64,000 nucleotides of DNA from Candidimonas sp. (GCA_004297945.1 SCRC01000060.1:1-64000); one strand, 5' to 3'; positions 9,292 through 18,451 are shown, counted from the first letter of the stretch. Notes: generated by a model from the letters alone, not told the origin. Made by a program: numbers and translations.

Positions 9292-10656
9292 ATGAAACCT
9301 ATTAAGAAGCTATTGGTTGCTAATCGCGGTGAAATTGCGTGCCGTGTCATTCGCGCATGCAAGAAACTGGGCATTTCCAGTGTGGCTGTCTATTCGGATG
9401 CAGACGCCGAGGCGCTCCATGTGAAACAGGCCGACGAAAGCGTCCATATAGGCTTGTCCAAAAGTGCGCACAGTTATCTAGACATAGGGAAAATTCTTGC
9501 GGCGGCCAAGCAGGTTGGTGCGGACGCGATCCATCCTGGCTATGGGTTTCTGTCTGAAAATGCCGATTTCGCCGCCGCAGTAATAGAAAGCGGCATTGTC
9601 TGGATAGGGCCTGATCCAGCCTCAATTAGGGAAATGGGCGACAAGCAGAAGGCGCGCGACATTGCGGTCGCGGCCCATGTGCCGGTCGTCCCCGGTAGTA
9701 TCCGATTCAACCCCGACAACATGGACAAGCTCCATGCCGAAGCTGAGAGGGTCGGTTTTCCGCTGCTCGTGAAGGCTGCGGCAGGCGGCGGTGGAATCGG
9801 AATGAAGCATGTATTGAAACCGGAAGACCTTCAAACGGCGGTCGTCGCCACCCAGTCTTTAGCCAAAAGTGCCTTCGGCAATGCAGACGTCTTTTTAGAG
9901 AAATACATACCTAACGCGCGACACGTGGAAATTCAAATATTTGGTTTTCCAGATGGCGCTGTTCATTTCTATGAACGCGATTGCTCAACCCAGCGCCGTT
10001 TTCAGAAAATTATCGAAGAGGCACCGGCACCCAACTTAAGCCAGGAAGTACGGCACGGCATGATAACAGCTGCAGTCAGCCTGGCCAACAGCGTCCACTA
10101 TCAAGGTGCGGGCACAGTCGAATTTATTTTGGATGTTGATACCGACGCGTATTATTTTCTGGAAATGAATACTCGGATCCAGGTGGAGCATCCTGTCACG
10201 GAAATGACTACAGGCTCGGATCTTGTGTCGATGCAGATTCAGCTTGCACAAGGCGATCTGGTGTCAGTCAATCAAACGTCGATTCACCAAATGGGTCATG
10301 CCATAGAATGCCGTTTGTATGCAGAAAACCCGGCAAAGCAGTTTATGCCTTCACCGGGTGTACTACAGCAGTTCGATTTTACCTATGCCAATCCTTCATT
10401 CATTCGCATCGAAACCGGCTATGAGGTGCAAAACGAGATCACGCCTTTCTACGATCCCATGATCGCAAAAATAATTGCATACGGGAACAACCGCGAAGAC
10501 GCAGTGGAAAGGCTGCTGGCAGTCCTGGAAAATGCCAAGGTGGAAGGGATCAAAAGCAATCTATCGTTTCTGAGTGCTTGCTTGAGAAATCCGTTATTCC
10601 AGCAGGGCAAGGTCACAACCAATTTTGTGTCTGAAAATATCAAAAACCTGACTTAA
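9292..10656 (+). CDS. Biotin carboxylase subunit of acyl-CoA carboxylase
   Basis: 454 residues, the AccC length. It carboxylates biotin on the 73-residue carrier using ATP and bicarbonate. Domains in order: N-terminal Rossmann-like (LLVANRGEIACRVIRACKKLG), ATP-grasp with the glycine loop AAAGGGGIGMK and catalytic EMNTRIQVEHPVTEM, and a C-terminal biotin-carboxylase domain (IECRLYAENP, FYDPMIAKIIAYG). The glycine loop has Ile where most AccC proteins have Arg or Lys. No biotinyl domain is fused, consistent with the separate carrier. Last gene of the first operon; the following 90 bp before the transposase remnant hold nothing clear. Confidence 0.93.
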   Translation: MKPIKKLLVANRGEIACRVIRACKKLGISSVAVYSDADAEALHVKQADESVHIGLSKSAHSYLDIGKILAAAKQVGADAIHPGYGFLSENADFAAAVIESGIVWIGPDPASIREMGDKQKARDIAVAAHVPVVPGSIRFNPDNMDKLHAEAERVGFPLLVKAAAGGGGIGMKHVLKPEDLQTAVVATQSLAKSAFGNADVFLEKYIPNARHVEIQIFGFPDGAVHFYERDCSTQRRFQKIIEEAPAPNLSQEVRHGMITAAVSLANSVHYQGAGTVEFILDVDTDAYYFLEMNTRIQVEHPVTEMTTGSDLVSMQIQLAQGDLVSVNQTSIHQMGHAIECRLYAENPAKQFMPSPGVLQQFDFTYANPSFIRIETGYEVQNEITPFYDPMIAKIIAYGNNREDAVERLLAVLENAKVEGIKSNLSFLSACLRNPLFQQGKVTTNFVSENIKNLT

Positions 10657-10748
10657 TGGCAAACGCTGATCGAAGGTCGCCTAAACAGGCCCTGGCCTGA
10701 AACAGCCTGGAATTTCCAAAAACGGTGGGTATTTTAGGTCGATTTTTG

Positions 10749-11055
10749 TTAGATAAGTAGGGGCTGCTGTTGTTTAGGTGGCACCCGCAACACCCTTGAG
10801 TCTCGCATCACGATCTGATGGTGCTCGGCGAACATCTCACTGGCCAGCGTGGGGCCCAGTTTGCGGTTCGACACTTGACCACGCAGTTGGTGCACCAGGC
10901 TGGCGTTGCCCTGGGCCTCGTGGCGACGTTGCCGCCGCATCTGGCGCACCGATACCTTCCAACAAGGCAGCCGCTTGCGCCTGACTCAGCTTGCCGTGCA
11001 GAGCTTGCTCGAGCACCCGCGGGCGACCCTCTTCCAGGGTACTCATCGTGATCAT
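10749..11055 (-). pseudogene. Transposase remnant (ISNCY-like), frameshifted and deleted
   Basis: Read on the - strand: a start MITMSTLEEGRPRVLEQ and LSQAQAAALLEG (11055 to about 10960) matches the N-terminal HTH of ISNCY-type transposases. A frameshift then moves the homology to another frame (VRQMRRQRRHEAQG, VSNRKLGPTLASEMFAEH), with codons missing between the SNRKL and GPTLASE blocks. The frame ends within 20 residues of AEHHQI, so nearly all of the catalytic domain is gone. Just upstream, at about 11098-11131, CCGGACATTTCTATTTAGC resembles an IS end. It marks an old insertion between the two halves of the catabolic island. Family name from memory of the protein family; a database comparison would settle it. 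Confidence 0.7.
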
Positions 11056-11150
11056 CGTCCCTGCCCGCCCACATGGTCTGGCTGCAAAATTCCATTGAAC
11101 CGGACATTTCTATTTAGCAGATGCCGGACATCCTCACGCCGCACAAACAG

Positions 11151-11195
11151 TTAACAATTAAATTGTTGACAGTTAGCATTTAATCGGAATAGAGT
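11151..11195 (+). promoter_or_regulatory. Promoter with overlapping palindrome upstream of livHMGF
   Basis: A near-perfect inverted repeat TTAACAATT-A-AATTGTTGA (11151-11169, one mismatch) overlaps a consensus -35 TTGACA (11166-11171). A possible -10 TAGAGT lies 18 nt further (11190-11195), 48 bases before the livH start. The overlap suggests repression; the GntR protein encoded at 17583 in this operon is the obvious candidate. TTAACAAT and its complement also occur inside the 46-bp palindrome at 41319. Confidence 0.5.
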
Positions 11196-11243
11196 GTCGC
11201 AAGACTTATCAAAAATCATAAGACAGTTAAAGCTGGAGACAAA

Positions 11244-12110
11244 ATGTTGGTTGTTTCTTTGATACTTAATGGTGTAGTGCTAGGTTCCATTTTGTTGTTG
11301 TCCAGTCTTGGATTGACGTTGATCTATGGCGTGGGGCGCATTGTGAACTTCGCTCATGGGGCGCTGTTCAGTTTGGGGGCCATGTCCGCCGTCTGGTTTG
11401 CCGCTCTAGGTTTGCCATTTTGGCTCGCTCTGGTGCTTGCATTGATAGTGGTCGGCTTGCTGGGCATTTTGATGGATTGGGGCCTATTGGCCAGAATTCG
11501 TGATCGCCCGATGATTGATAGTTTGCTTCTTACGTTTGGCATTGCCATGCTGATAACTGGAGCACTATACGAATTGGGCGGACGAGATATACAGGTTTTG
11601 GTGCCGCCGAAGATATTGTCCGGTACGTTTCACCTGTTCGACGTTGCTCTGCCGGTGTACCGATTGTTCGTGACCGTTTTGGCGGTTCTATTAACGGTTG
11701 CTCTGCTGATATTTCTTAAAAAATCCAAGTGGGGATTGCGCGTACGCGCGGCGAACGATGACGGCGAAATGGCGGCTTGCCTGAGCATCAACCGCGAGAC
11801 TCTGATGCATTCCGTGGTCGGTGTTAGCGCGGCATTAGTCGCGATCTCCGGAGCAGCAGCGGCGCCGATTTTTAACGCATATGCCATTGTGGGGGACAAG
11901 ATTCTGATTCTTGCCTTCATGACAGTTATTTTGGGCGGACTGGGGAGCTTGCGTGGCGCGATTGTAGCTGCTTATGTTGTGGGATTAATCATCGTATTCG
12001 GCGAAGCCTATTCGGGAGGCCAGGGTGGTTTATTGGTGTTATTTCTGCTGGTAATGGCGATGTTGGTGCGTTGGCCGCGAGGATTCTTGGGCGAGGGGAG
12101 GATCGAATGA
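11244..12110 (+). CDS. Branched-chain-type ABC transporter permease LivH
   Basis: 288 residues, inner-membrane permease with about eight hydrophobic segments. LivH family motifs: LTLIYGVGRIVNFAHGALFSLGA near the N-terminus, GLRVRAANDDGEMAACLSIN in the cytoplasmic coupling loop, and ILAFMTVILGGLGSLRGAIVAAYVVGL near the C-terminus. First gene of the livHMGF block; its last bases overlap the next start (ATGA at 12107). The binding protein for this system is probably the one at 18452. The substrate is more likely the acid degraded by this island than leucine (inference from context). Confidence 0.9.
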   Translation: MLVVSLILNGVVLGSILLLSSLGLTLIYGVGRIVNFAHGALFSLGAMSAVWFAALGLPFWLALVLALIVVGLLGILMDWGLLARIRDRPMIDSLLLTFGIAMLITGALYELGGRDIQVLVPPKILSGTFHLFDVALPVYRLFVTVLAVLLTVALLIFLKKSKWGLRVRAANDDGEMAACLSINRETLMHSVVGVSAALVAISGAAAAPIFNAYAIVGDKILILAFMTVILGGLGSLRGAIVAAYVVGLIIVFGEAYSGGQGGLLVLFLLVMAMLVRWPRGFLGEGRIE

Positions 12111-13123
12111 AAGCCCCCCCATCGCAGCCTGGTATGACCTATTCCGGTACCAAACGAAACCGCGTGAATCCGCTCACGATCGTGTGCGTAATTGCTATCT
12201 TGTTAGGAGCCATGATTCCATTATGGACTCAGCAGGCGCCTTTTCTGCTTATCTTGGCCTCACATGCAGCAATCGCGGCGATTGTTGCCGTTAGCTTGGA
12301 TTTGCTTACGGGCAACACAGGACTGGTTTCGTTCGGCCACGCCGCCTGGTTTGGTCTGGGGGCTTATGCAGCGGGCCTGCTTGCACAAACACTGACGACC
12401 GAATTACTGGTTGTTCTGCCGCTAACCGTTGCGTTGGCCGTCATGTTGTCTTGGGCCGTGGGACAAATCTTCATACGTCAAGTTGGCACAGCGTTTGCCA
12501 TCCTCACCTTGGCTTTCAGCCAAGTCTTATTTGCCCTTGCGTTTCTGCTTTCAAAATATACGGGTGGAGAGGATGGCTTGCAGGGCGTACGTGTTCCTAC
12601 TGTGTTTGGCAATCAGCTAACGAGTGCACAAACATGGTATTGGTTGCTCTACGGGATTTTGATCGTCACGCTTTGCCTAGCATTTTATGTGCGGCGCTCT
12701 CCGTTGGGCAAGGCGTGGCTTGGAATTCGCGAAAATACGGAACGTGCGCACTTCATTGGGCTGGATGTGTCTCGATTGAAGTTGTTGTCGTATATTGTTT
12801 CAGCCGCGCTGGCTATGCTTGCTGGTGGGTTGTTTGTGTTGTTCAACGGTGCGACGTCGCCCGAGACCTTGAGTTGGTTCGAGTCGGGAAAAATTTTGAT
12901 GTATGTGGTGATGGGTGGTGTTGGCACAATTGTTGGGCCTGCCATTGGCGCGGTCGTGTTTACGGTTGCCGAGAGCTATATCAGTAGCTATACCGAGGCG
13001 TGGCTTATTTACTTTGGCGCACTATTTGTCGTAATTGTGATTGTTGCCCCAGGCGGCATTTTTGGACTGCTGAGTAAGCTCTGGAACCGTTTGAACGCCC
13101 GTTTCGAACGAGGGACGAAATGA
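12107..13123 (+). CDS. Branched-chain-type ABC transporter permease LivM
   Basis: 338 residues; pairs with LivH to form the membrane channel. LivM signature segments: LDLLTGNTGLVSFGHAAWFGLGAY, FAILTLAFSQVLFALAF, SPLGKAWLGIRENTERAHFIGLD and VVMGGVGTIVGPAIGA. ATG 12107 overlaps the livH stop and follows GGGGAGG; the longer frame from 12071 lacks a ribosome site. It ends with an ATGA overlap into livG. Confidence 0.9.
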   Translation: MKAPPSQPGMTYSGTKRNRVNPLTIVCVIAILLGAMIPLWTQQAPFLLILASHAAIAAIVAVSLDLLTGNTGLVSFGHAAWFGLGAYAAGLLAQTLTTELLVVLPLTVALAVMLSWAVGQIFIRQVGTAFAILTLAFSQVLFALAFLLSKYTGGEDGLQGVRVPTVFGNQLTSAQTWYWLLYGILIVTLCLAFYVRRSPLGKAWLGIRENTERAHFIGLDVSRLKLLSYIVSAALAMLAGGLFVLFNGATSPETLSWFESGKILMYVVMGGVGTIVGPAIGAVVFTVAESYISSYTEAWLIYFGALFVVIVIVAPGGIFGLLSKLWNRLNARFERGTK

Positions 13124-13872
13124 TACTTCAAACTCAAAATTTGTCGAAGAGTTTTGGCGGCCTGAAGGCGGTGTCTAATGTTTCGCTCGCAGTGAAGGAA
13201 AAGTCTATTCATTCGGTGCTTGGCCCGAACGGCGCAGGCAAAACCACGCTCTTTAACCTGATCACCGGGGCCATTCGGCCGGCTTCAGGAACCGTACGAT
13301 TCGATGATAAAGAAATTACGGGTTGGTCGCCCAATCGACTGGCAGAGATCGGTGTGGTGCGTACATTTCAGCGCACGAGTATATTTCGAGGCTTGTCGGC
13401 GCTGGAAAATGTGGCACTGGCAATTCGTTCACATCGGCGACTAAATTATAAGGTGTGTGTATCGCGCGAGATTAACGAAAGCGTACGTGAAGAAGCCTTG
13501 CAATGCCTGCAAAATGTAGGGTTGGGTAAGCGCGACGCAGTCATGGCAGGCAACCTGGCTCATGGCTACCAGCGTGCACTGGATATTGCGATTGGGTTGG
13601 CGTTAAACCCCAAACTGATTTTGATGGATGAGCCGTTGGCGGGCATGTCACGCGGTGATCGCCAGGGTATCGCTGATCTTATCCTTACGCTACGGGATGA
13701 ATTCGGATTAACAATCGTGATTGTCGAGCACGATGTGGGCATGGTTATGAAATTGTCCGACACGATTACGGTTATGCAAAACGGACGCGTCATCGCCGAA
13801 GGGCCGCCAGCAAACATCCGCGAAGATTCCAATGTGAAGAAGGCGTATCTTCACGGGAGCTTCGCATTATGA
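13120..13872 (+). CDS. Branched-chain-type ABC transporter ATPase LivG
   Basis: 250 residues, cytoplasmic ATPase. Walker A GPNGAGKTT, Walker B LILMDEPLAGM, H-loop VEHDVGMVM. The ABC signature is the degenerate LAHGYQR seen in LivG proteins. The C-terminal tail HGSFAL replaces the usual YLG ending. Overlaps both neighbours by 4 nt, showing tight translational coupling. Confidence 0.92.
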   Translation: MILQTQNLSKSFGGLKAVSNVSLAVKEKSIHSVLGPNGAGKTTLFNLITGAIRPASGTVRFDDKEITGWSPNRLAEIGVVRTFQRTSIFRGLSALENVALAIRSHRRLNYKVCVSREINESVREEALQCLQNVGLGKRDAVMAGNLAHGYQRALDIAIGLALNPKLILMDEPLAGMSRGDRQGIADLILTLRDEFGLTIVIVEHDVGMVMKLSDTITVMQNGRVIAEGPPANIREDSNVKKAYLHGSFAL

Positions 13873-14576
13873 ATAACGTCCTTGAACTCGACAATGTGTC
13901 TGCTTTCTATGGTGCTAGCCAGATTCTTCAATCATTGAATCTAAAGGTAGAACAGGGAAAAGTGACTTGTTTGCTGGGGCTAAACGGCATGGGCAAGACC
14001 ACTACCTTGAGGGCGATCATGGGTTTGGTCGATCGTGTCGAGGGTCGTATCACGCTTAATGGCGAACCACTGGTGGGTCGTACCCACCTTCGGGCTCGCA
14101 TGGGAGTGACCTTAGTACCTGAAGACAGAAAAGTTTTTGCTAGCTTGACTGTCCACGAAAATATGGCGGTAGCCCAGAAGTTGACGGGCAGTAGCAAGGA
14201 TTTTCTGATTGAAGACGCGGTTCAGTTGTTTCCCAGACTACAGGAAAGGCTGGAACAAAAAGCAGGAACGTTGAGCGGCGGCGAGCAGCAGATGTTGGTT
14301 GTTGCCCGCGCTCTATTGGCTAACCCATCCTATATTTTGCTGGACGAACCCACTGAAGGGTTGGCGCCAGACTATGTAGATGCGATCAAAGAATCGATTC
14401 AAGCCGCACGTGAAAGAAACATTGGCATCATTCTAGTAGAGCAAAGTTTGCCGTTGGCTCTGGCTGTCGGTGATGAATTCTACATCATAGAAAACGGGCA
14501 AATGGTATTTAACGAGCTGCGCGATGCCGTTACGGCCGATCCGGTCATGCTCGAAAAGATGCTGACGGTGGAGTAA
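13869..14576 (+). CDS. Branched-chain-type ABC transporter ATPase LivF
   Basis: 235 residues, second ATPase of the system. Walker A GLNGMGKTT, signature LSGGEQQML, Walker B YILLDEPTEGLAP, H-loop switch VEQSLPLAL (Gln in place of the His of LivG, normal for LivF). YVPEDR-type motif appears as LVPEDRKVFASL. Five bases separate it from the crotonase gene, so transport and catabolism are co-transcribed. Confidence 0.92.
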   Translation: MNNVLELDNVSAFYGASQILQSLNLKVEQGKVTCLLGLNGMGKTTTLRAIMGLVDRVEGRITLNGEPLVGRTHLRARMGVTLVPEDRKVFASLTVHENMAVAQKLTGSSKDFLIEDAVQLFPRLQERLEQKAGTLSGGEQQMLVVARALLANPSYILLDEPTEGLAPDYVDAIKESIQAARERNIGIILVEQSLPLALAVGDEFYIIENGQMVFNELRDAVTADPVMLEKMLTVE

Positions 14577-14581
14577 AAGAC

Positions 14582-15343
14582 ATGCCATCTATCACAAGCA
14601 GCCAAGACAATAACGTTCTCGTGCTAACTATTGAGAATGAGGCCAAGAGAAACGCGTTTACTCACCCCATGGCGCTGGAACTGGGGCGTCGCCTGTCAGC
14701 GGCTGAAGCGGATGCAAATGTCAGATGTATCGTTATTACCGGTGCTGGTGATAACGCCTTTTCCAGTGGCCACGATTTGCGCGGAATGCTGGCTGATCGG
14801 GAACATGCTTCGGATCCCTTGCTGAACGAGCCTTTCTTACTGCCTGCAACACTGACGACACCGACGATTGCTGCTATTAATGGTTATGCGTTTGCAGCTG
14901 GCTTTATTCTGGCGATTTCGTGCGACTTGCGGATCTGTGCAGCCAATGCCAGCTTCAGTGCTCCGGGCGCCCGTATCGGCTTGCTGCCGATTGGTGGCCA
15001 GATCAGTCGATTGCCGTTGCTGATACCGCGTGGTGTTGCTCACGATCTGCTCATCACGGGGCGAGAGATGAACGCTGATGAAGCGTTTCGTATTGGGTTT
15101 GCCAACCGATTGGTCGCTACTGGCGACGCGCTGCGGGCGTCGCTGGAAATGGCCAGTATTATTGCCAGCAATTCAGCCGGAGTGGTCCGTGCCGTGAAGG
15201 CTGGTCTGGAGACGCTTTCTGCGCAGGGGACAGTCGCTGCCGCCCAGTTCGAATGGGATAGGGGCCGAGAACTACAGAGCACGCCTGATGCTGATGAGGG
15301 GATGCGTGCGTTTCTTGAAAAGCGGCCACCGAAATTTTTGTAA
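14582..15343 (+). CDS. Crotonase-fold (enoyl-CoA hydratase/isomerase-like) protein lacking both catalytic glutamates
   Basis: 253 residues, clear enoyl-CoA hydratase fold: ENEAKRNAFTHPMALELGR, FSSGHDLRGM (first oxyanion strand), AAINGYAFAAGFILAISCDLRI, ANASFSAPGARIGLLP. In true hydratases the helix reads GGGCELA and the later loop PEIxLG. Here the first has FAAGFILA (Glu to Ile) and the second APGARIG (Glu to Gly), so neither catalytic Glu is present. The protein may be an isomerase, hydrolase, decarboxylase or C-C lyase, or non-hydrating. It lies between livF and the second CoA ligase, so its substrate is probably the CoA ester made by that ligase. Confidence 0.85.
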   Translation: MPSITSSQDNNVLVLTIENEAKRNAFTHPMALELGRRLSAAEADANVRCIVITGAGDNAFSSGHDLRGMLADREHASDPLLNEPFLLPATLTTPTIAAINGYAFAAGFILAISCDLRICAANASFSAPGARIGLLPIGGQISRLPLLIPRGVAHDLLITGREMNADEAFRIGFANRLVATGDALRASLEMASIIASNSAGVVRAVKAGLETLSAQGTVAAAQFEWDRGRELQSTPDADEGMRAFLEKRPPKFL

Positions 15344-15409
15344 TGGCCCGTGCCATTTACATACCTTTCATCGAAAATTATCAGCATTACTACAGGAAAT
15401 TTCTCACTG

Positions 15410-17599
15410 ATGAGAACGGAAATAGAATCTAAAAATCTGCTTAAGCAATACGGTATCGCTACGTCTAACCCTGAACTGGCGCACGATGCGAACCATGCCG
15501 AAGCCCTTGCAAAGAATTTTCGGCGACCCTTGGTGATGAAGATTGTTTCAGCGGATATCGTGCATAAGCTCGCCGCCGGTGGGGTACGATTGGGCGTAAA
15601 AATGGGGGATGTTGCCAGCACCTTCAACGATATTATGGCTGATTGTCGGGCATTTAGTCCAAATGCCAAGCTTGAAGGAGTTCTGCTTGAAGAAATGGTG
15701 GCGGGAGAGCAGGAGATTTTCTTGGGCGCGCGGGTTGACGCCGAGTATGGTAGCGTGGTTTTGCTCGGGGCTGGTGGGTCTGGTGTAGAACGAGGTGTAC
15801 CACCTGTTGCGATGCTGGCACCGTTAACCCGCCCGCTCGCAGACCGTCTGATTGATACTGCGTTCACTGACACTGGGAGTCCCCCTTTGCGTCCAAAGGC
15901 GAGAAGCATGCTGACGGACTATCTAATGGCGGTGGCTGGGCCCGACGGGATGCTCTCGCGTGGAGAGGTGGGCGATCTGGATATTAATCCGATCATTGTC
16001 GATGGAGACCTTTGTATTGCCGTAGACGCGGTAGCCCAATTGTTGCCGCCCGAGAATTCGTTATGGGTAACATCGGAGAAACGAACGGAACAAACTGTGG
16101 AGAAACGCAAAGCGGGATTGCAAGGGATGGATGCTCTATTCAGTCCAAAATCGATTGCGTTTATCGGTGCGTCGACCTCACCCAGCAAACTGGGCTATCG
16201 CAGTATCAAGAATCTGATCGACTTTGGCTACAAAGGGGACATTTACCCAATTCACCCCAAGGCGGAAGAAATTTGCGGATTGCGGGCTTACCCCTCCATT
16301 CTGGATGTTCCGGGACCGGTGGATCGCGCATATATCGCTATCGGTGCGGGTCAGGTCTCTGACACATTGTCTGCATGTGCCACCAAGGGAGTAAAGGTCG
16401 TTCAAGTATTGACCGCCGGTTTTACTGAATGGTCGGGGGCCGAGCCCTCAAAGGGCAAGGCTCTGGAAGCCGAGATTCGATCCGTGCTATCCCGAACTGA
16501 TATGAGAATGGTAGGCCCTAATTGCATAGGCACCTTCTCGGCCGCCAGTCGCATGGCTATGGGAGCGGCGCGTTATAGCCCGACGCAGCCGCGAGGCATT
16601 ACCTTTATTTCGCAAAGTGGCACGTTTGCCGGCGACGTCGTCAGGCGTGCTCAGGTACTTGGAGTGCCGGTTGCCCAGGTCGTGTCGTGTGGTAATTGTT
16701 CAGACCTCGATCTGATTGACTACCTGCTTTTTTGCGAAGACGATCCGAACACGACACTGAGCGCATTCTATGTTGAGTCGATCCCTGACCCAGGTCTGTT
16801 TTTCAGAGTAGCCGCAAATGCGAGGAAACCGATTGTTCTGTTCAAAGGAGGTACGACAGAGCAGGGAATTACCGCCGCCGGCAGTCATACTGCAGCGCTC
16901 GCTACTGATAAGAGGTTATGGGACGCTGCCGTATCCCAGTCGGGCGTGCTGCAGGTCGATAGTGTTGACGAATTGATGGACACGTTTCTGATTCAAAGCG
17001 CCCACACCGATCTGAAGGGCAATCGGCTTGGTATTTTTGGTTCGGGCGGAGGAGTGAGTGTCACCGCTAGTGATGCCGCTGCTCGTGTTCGAATGCTCGT
17101 TCCGCAGCTTGCGCCAGCCACAGGACAGGCACTGCGGCAGTTTGGTGTGCCCGGTACCAGCGTGGCCAATCCTATCGATATTCCAGTGTGGGGTTTACGT
17201 GACGGAGATCATCTGATACTTGGAGACATCGTTGATCTCCTCAAGGACGACCCCAATCTGGATAGCATTATTGTGTATGTCGAAATGGGTTCAGTTATGG
17301 ATTTCGCGAATAGCGAAAGCGATGGCTTGCGCGAACTGGAAGAAATCTGCACTTCCGTGGCGCGGGCTAAGCAGGCAGGCCCAAACGTGTCCTTGGTATT
17401 GCGCAGTACCGGTGACAAGACCCAAGAGGATTTTGTACGTAGCCAACGGATTAAGCTGCTTGAGCTGGGAATTGCCGTCTTTACATCCACAGCACGTGCG
17501 GTGCGTGCTCATGCCAAACTATGGAATTTATCGGCTTCGAAAGGCCAATCAACACTCAAATCTTTAACAGAGACAAACAGGAATGAAAGACGAGCTTGA
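15410..17599 (+). CDS. Second ADP-forming acyl-CoA ligase, ATP-grasp domain first
   Basis: 729 residues, the same permuted architecture as the 5717 gene: ATP-grasp part first (LVMKIVSADIVHKLAAGGV, EEMVAGEQEIFLGARVD), then the alpha part (SIAFIGASTSPSKLGYRS, IYPIHPKAEEICG, MVGPNCIGTFS, ISQSGTFAGDVV and the phospho-His loop AAGSHTAALATD, His493). The histidine loop of the beta part reads HKLAAGGV against HKSDAGGV in the first ligase. ATG 15410 (MRTEIESK) is chosen over GTG 15350 because the extra N-terminal residues lack homology; AGGA lies 12 nt upstream, so the ribosome site is weak. It overlaps gntR by 17 nt. Shared ancestry with the 5717 protein is evident, but the two are well diverged. 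Confidence 0.83.
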   Translation: MRTEIESKNLLKQYGIATSNPELAHDANHAEALAKNFRRPLVMKIVSADIVHKLAAGGVRLGVKMGDVASTFNDIMADCRAFSPNAKLEGVLLEEMVAGEQEIFLGARVDAEYGSVVLLGAGGSGVERGVPPVAMLAPLTRPLADRLIDTAFTDTGSPPLRPKARSMLTDYLMAVAGPDGMLSRGEVGDLDINPIIVDGDLCIAVDAVAQLLPPENSLWVTSEKRTEQTVEKRKAGLQGMDALFSPKSIAFIGASTSPSKLGYRSIKNLIDFGYKGDIYPIHPKAEEICGLRAYPSILDVPGPVDRAYIAIGAGQVSDTLSACATKGVKVVQVLTAGFTEWSGAEPSKGKALEAEIRSVLSRTDMRMVGPNCIGTFSAASRMAMGAARYSPTQPRGITFISQSGTFAGDVVRRAQVLGVPVAQVVSCGNCSDLDLIDYLLFCEDDPNTTLSAFYVESIPDPGLFFRVAANARKPIVLFKGGTTEQGITAAGSHTAALATDKRLWDAAVSQSGVLQVDSVDELMDTFLIQSAHTDLKGNRLGIFGSGGGVSVTASDAAARVRMLVPQLAPATGQALRQFGVPGTSVANPIDIPVWGLRDGDHLILGDIVDLLKDDPNLDSIIVYVEMGSVMDFANSESDGLRELEEICTSVARAKQAGPNVSLVLRSTGDKTQEDFVRSQRIKLLELGIAVFTSTARAVRAHAKLWNLSASKGQSTLKSLTETNRNERRA

Positions 17600-18404
17600 T
17601 GCTGGAGAAGCGAAACGATTGTTGGCGCTATTTGGTGAGCCATCGCAGGTGATTTGGACTTTGCCGGAGCAAATTGCCGACAAATTGGCTGAGGATATTA
17701 TCCGTGGAGTTTTTGCCCCGGGACAGCCTCTCATGGAAACCATGCTCGCTGAAACACATTTTCACGTCAGCCGCGGGCCTGTGCGAGAGGCGTTGCGCAT
17801 TCTTGAGCGCGAGGGTCTTGTCGAGAATCGACCGCGTCGCGGCGCCATCGTAACAAAGCTTTCGCCGTCGGATATTAAAGAGATTTTCGATGTACGTGCA
17901 GTGCTTTATGGATTTGTCAGTGCACAACTGGCACGTCAGCGTTCAGCCAAAGTAGTAGAGCTGCTCAATAGCGGGACAGCCAGTCTGCTCGAGGCATTCG
18001 AGCAAAAAAATGTCGATGATTTCCTTCATACGCTGTATCGGTTGAGCATGTATTTGGCCGAAGCTGCAGGTAATAGTCGTGCGCGGAAAATTATTTTTTC
18101 GCACGGAAGGCAAACTCTATCTACGACTCGACGTGTGATGCAAGTGCGAGAAAACTGCAGCATATGGATTTCCAACTGGAAAAATGTAATCAAGGCTATT
18201 GAGGTAAACGACGCTATTAATGCTGAACAAGCGGGTCGAATGCTGGTGAATGCGGTTTATGAAGGTACGGTCAAAATTCTCGAGGCTTCCGCCAGTACTT
18301 CAGAAGTGGAAAATCCGGCTTTTCGCCGGACCCGTCGCAAGGCTCCGGCGGATGCAGAAGGTACAGGAGCCCGATCGCGTGGCAAAGTAACTGCCGCGTT
18401 CTAA
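17583..18404 (+). CDS. GntR-family regulator, FadR/FCD subfamily
   Basis: 273 residues. Winged HTH at about 25-95 (LPEQIADKLAEDIIRGVFAPGQPLMET, VSRGPVREALRILEREGLVENRPRRGAIV), then an all-helical FCD ligand domain (IKEIFDVRAVLYGFVSAQLA to about 240) and a basic C-terminal tail (RRTRRKAPADAEG). Such proteins usually repress acid-catabolism operons and respond to the substrate or its CoA ester. It starts inside the ligase gene and precedes the Liv binding protein, so it most likely controls this operon, perhaps through the palindrome at 11151. Confidence 0.9.
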   Translation: MKDELDAGEAKRLLALFGEPSQVIWTLPEQIADKLAEDIIRGVFAPGQPLMETMLAETHFHVSRGPVREALRILEREGLVENRPRRGAIVTKLSPSDIKEIFDVRAVLYGFVSAQLARQRSAKVVELLNSGTASLLEAFEQKNVDDFLHTLYRLSMYLAEAAGNSRARKIIFSHGRQTLSTTRRVMQVRENCSIWISNWKNVIKAIEVNDAINAEQAGRMLVNAVYEGTVKILEASASTSEVENPAFRRTRRKAPADAEGTGARSRGKVTAAF

Positions 18405-18451
18405 GAAGTAGAAGCTATTTAGAATATTTTTTGATAAATGGAGACAGGAAA

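Noticed and set aside
4136..10656. Geranyl- or methylcrotonyl-CoA carboxylase operon
   Set aside because: Those systems have a long biotin-fused alpha subunit and acyl-CoA dehydrogenase and hydratase neighbours; here carrier and carboxylase are separate and such neighbours are absent.
15040..15909. 289-codon open frame antisense to the crotonase and second ligase
   Set aside because: Spans the ends of two real genes on the other strand; Ser/Pro/Arg-rich composition and no motif.
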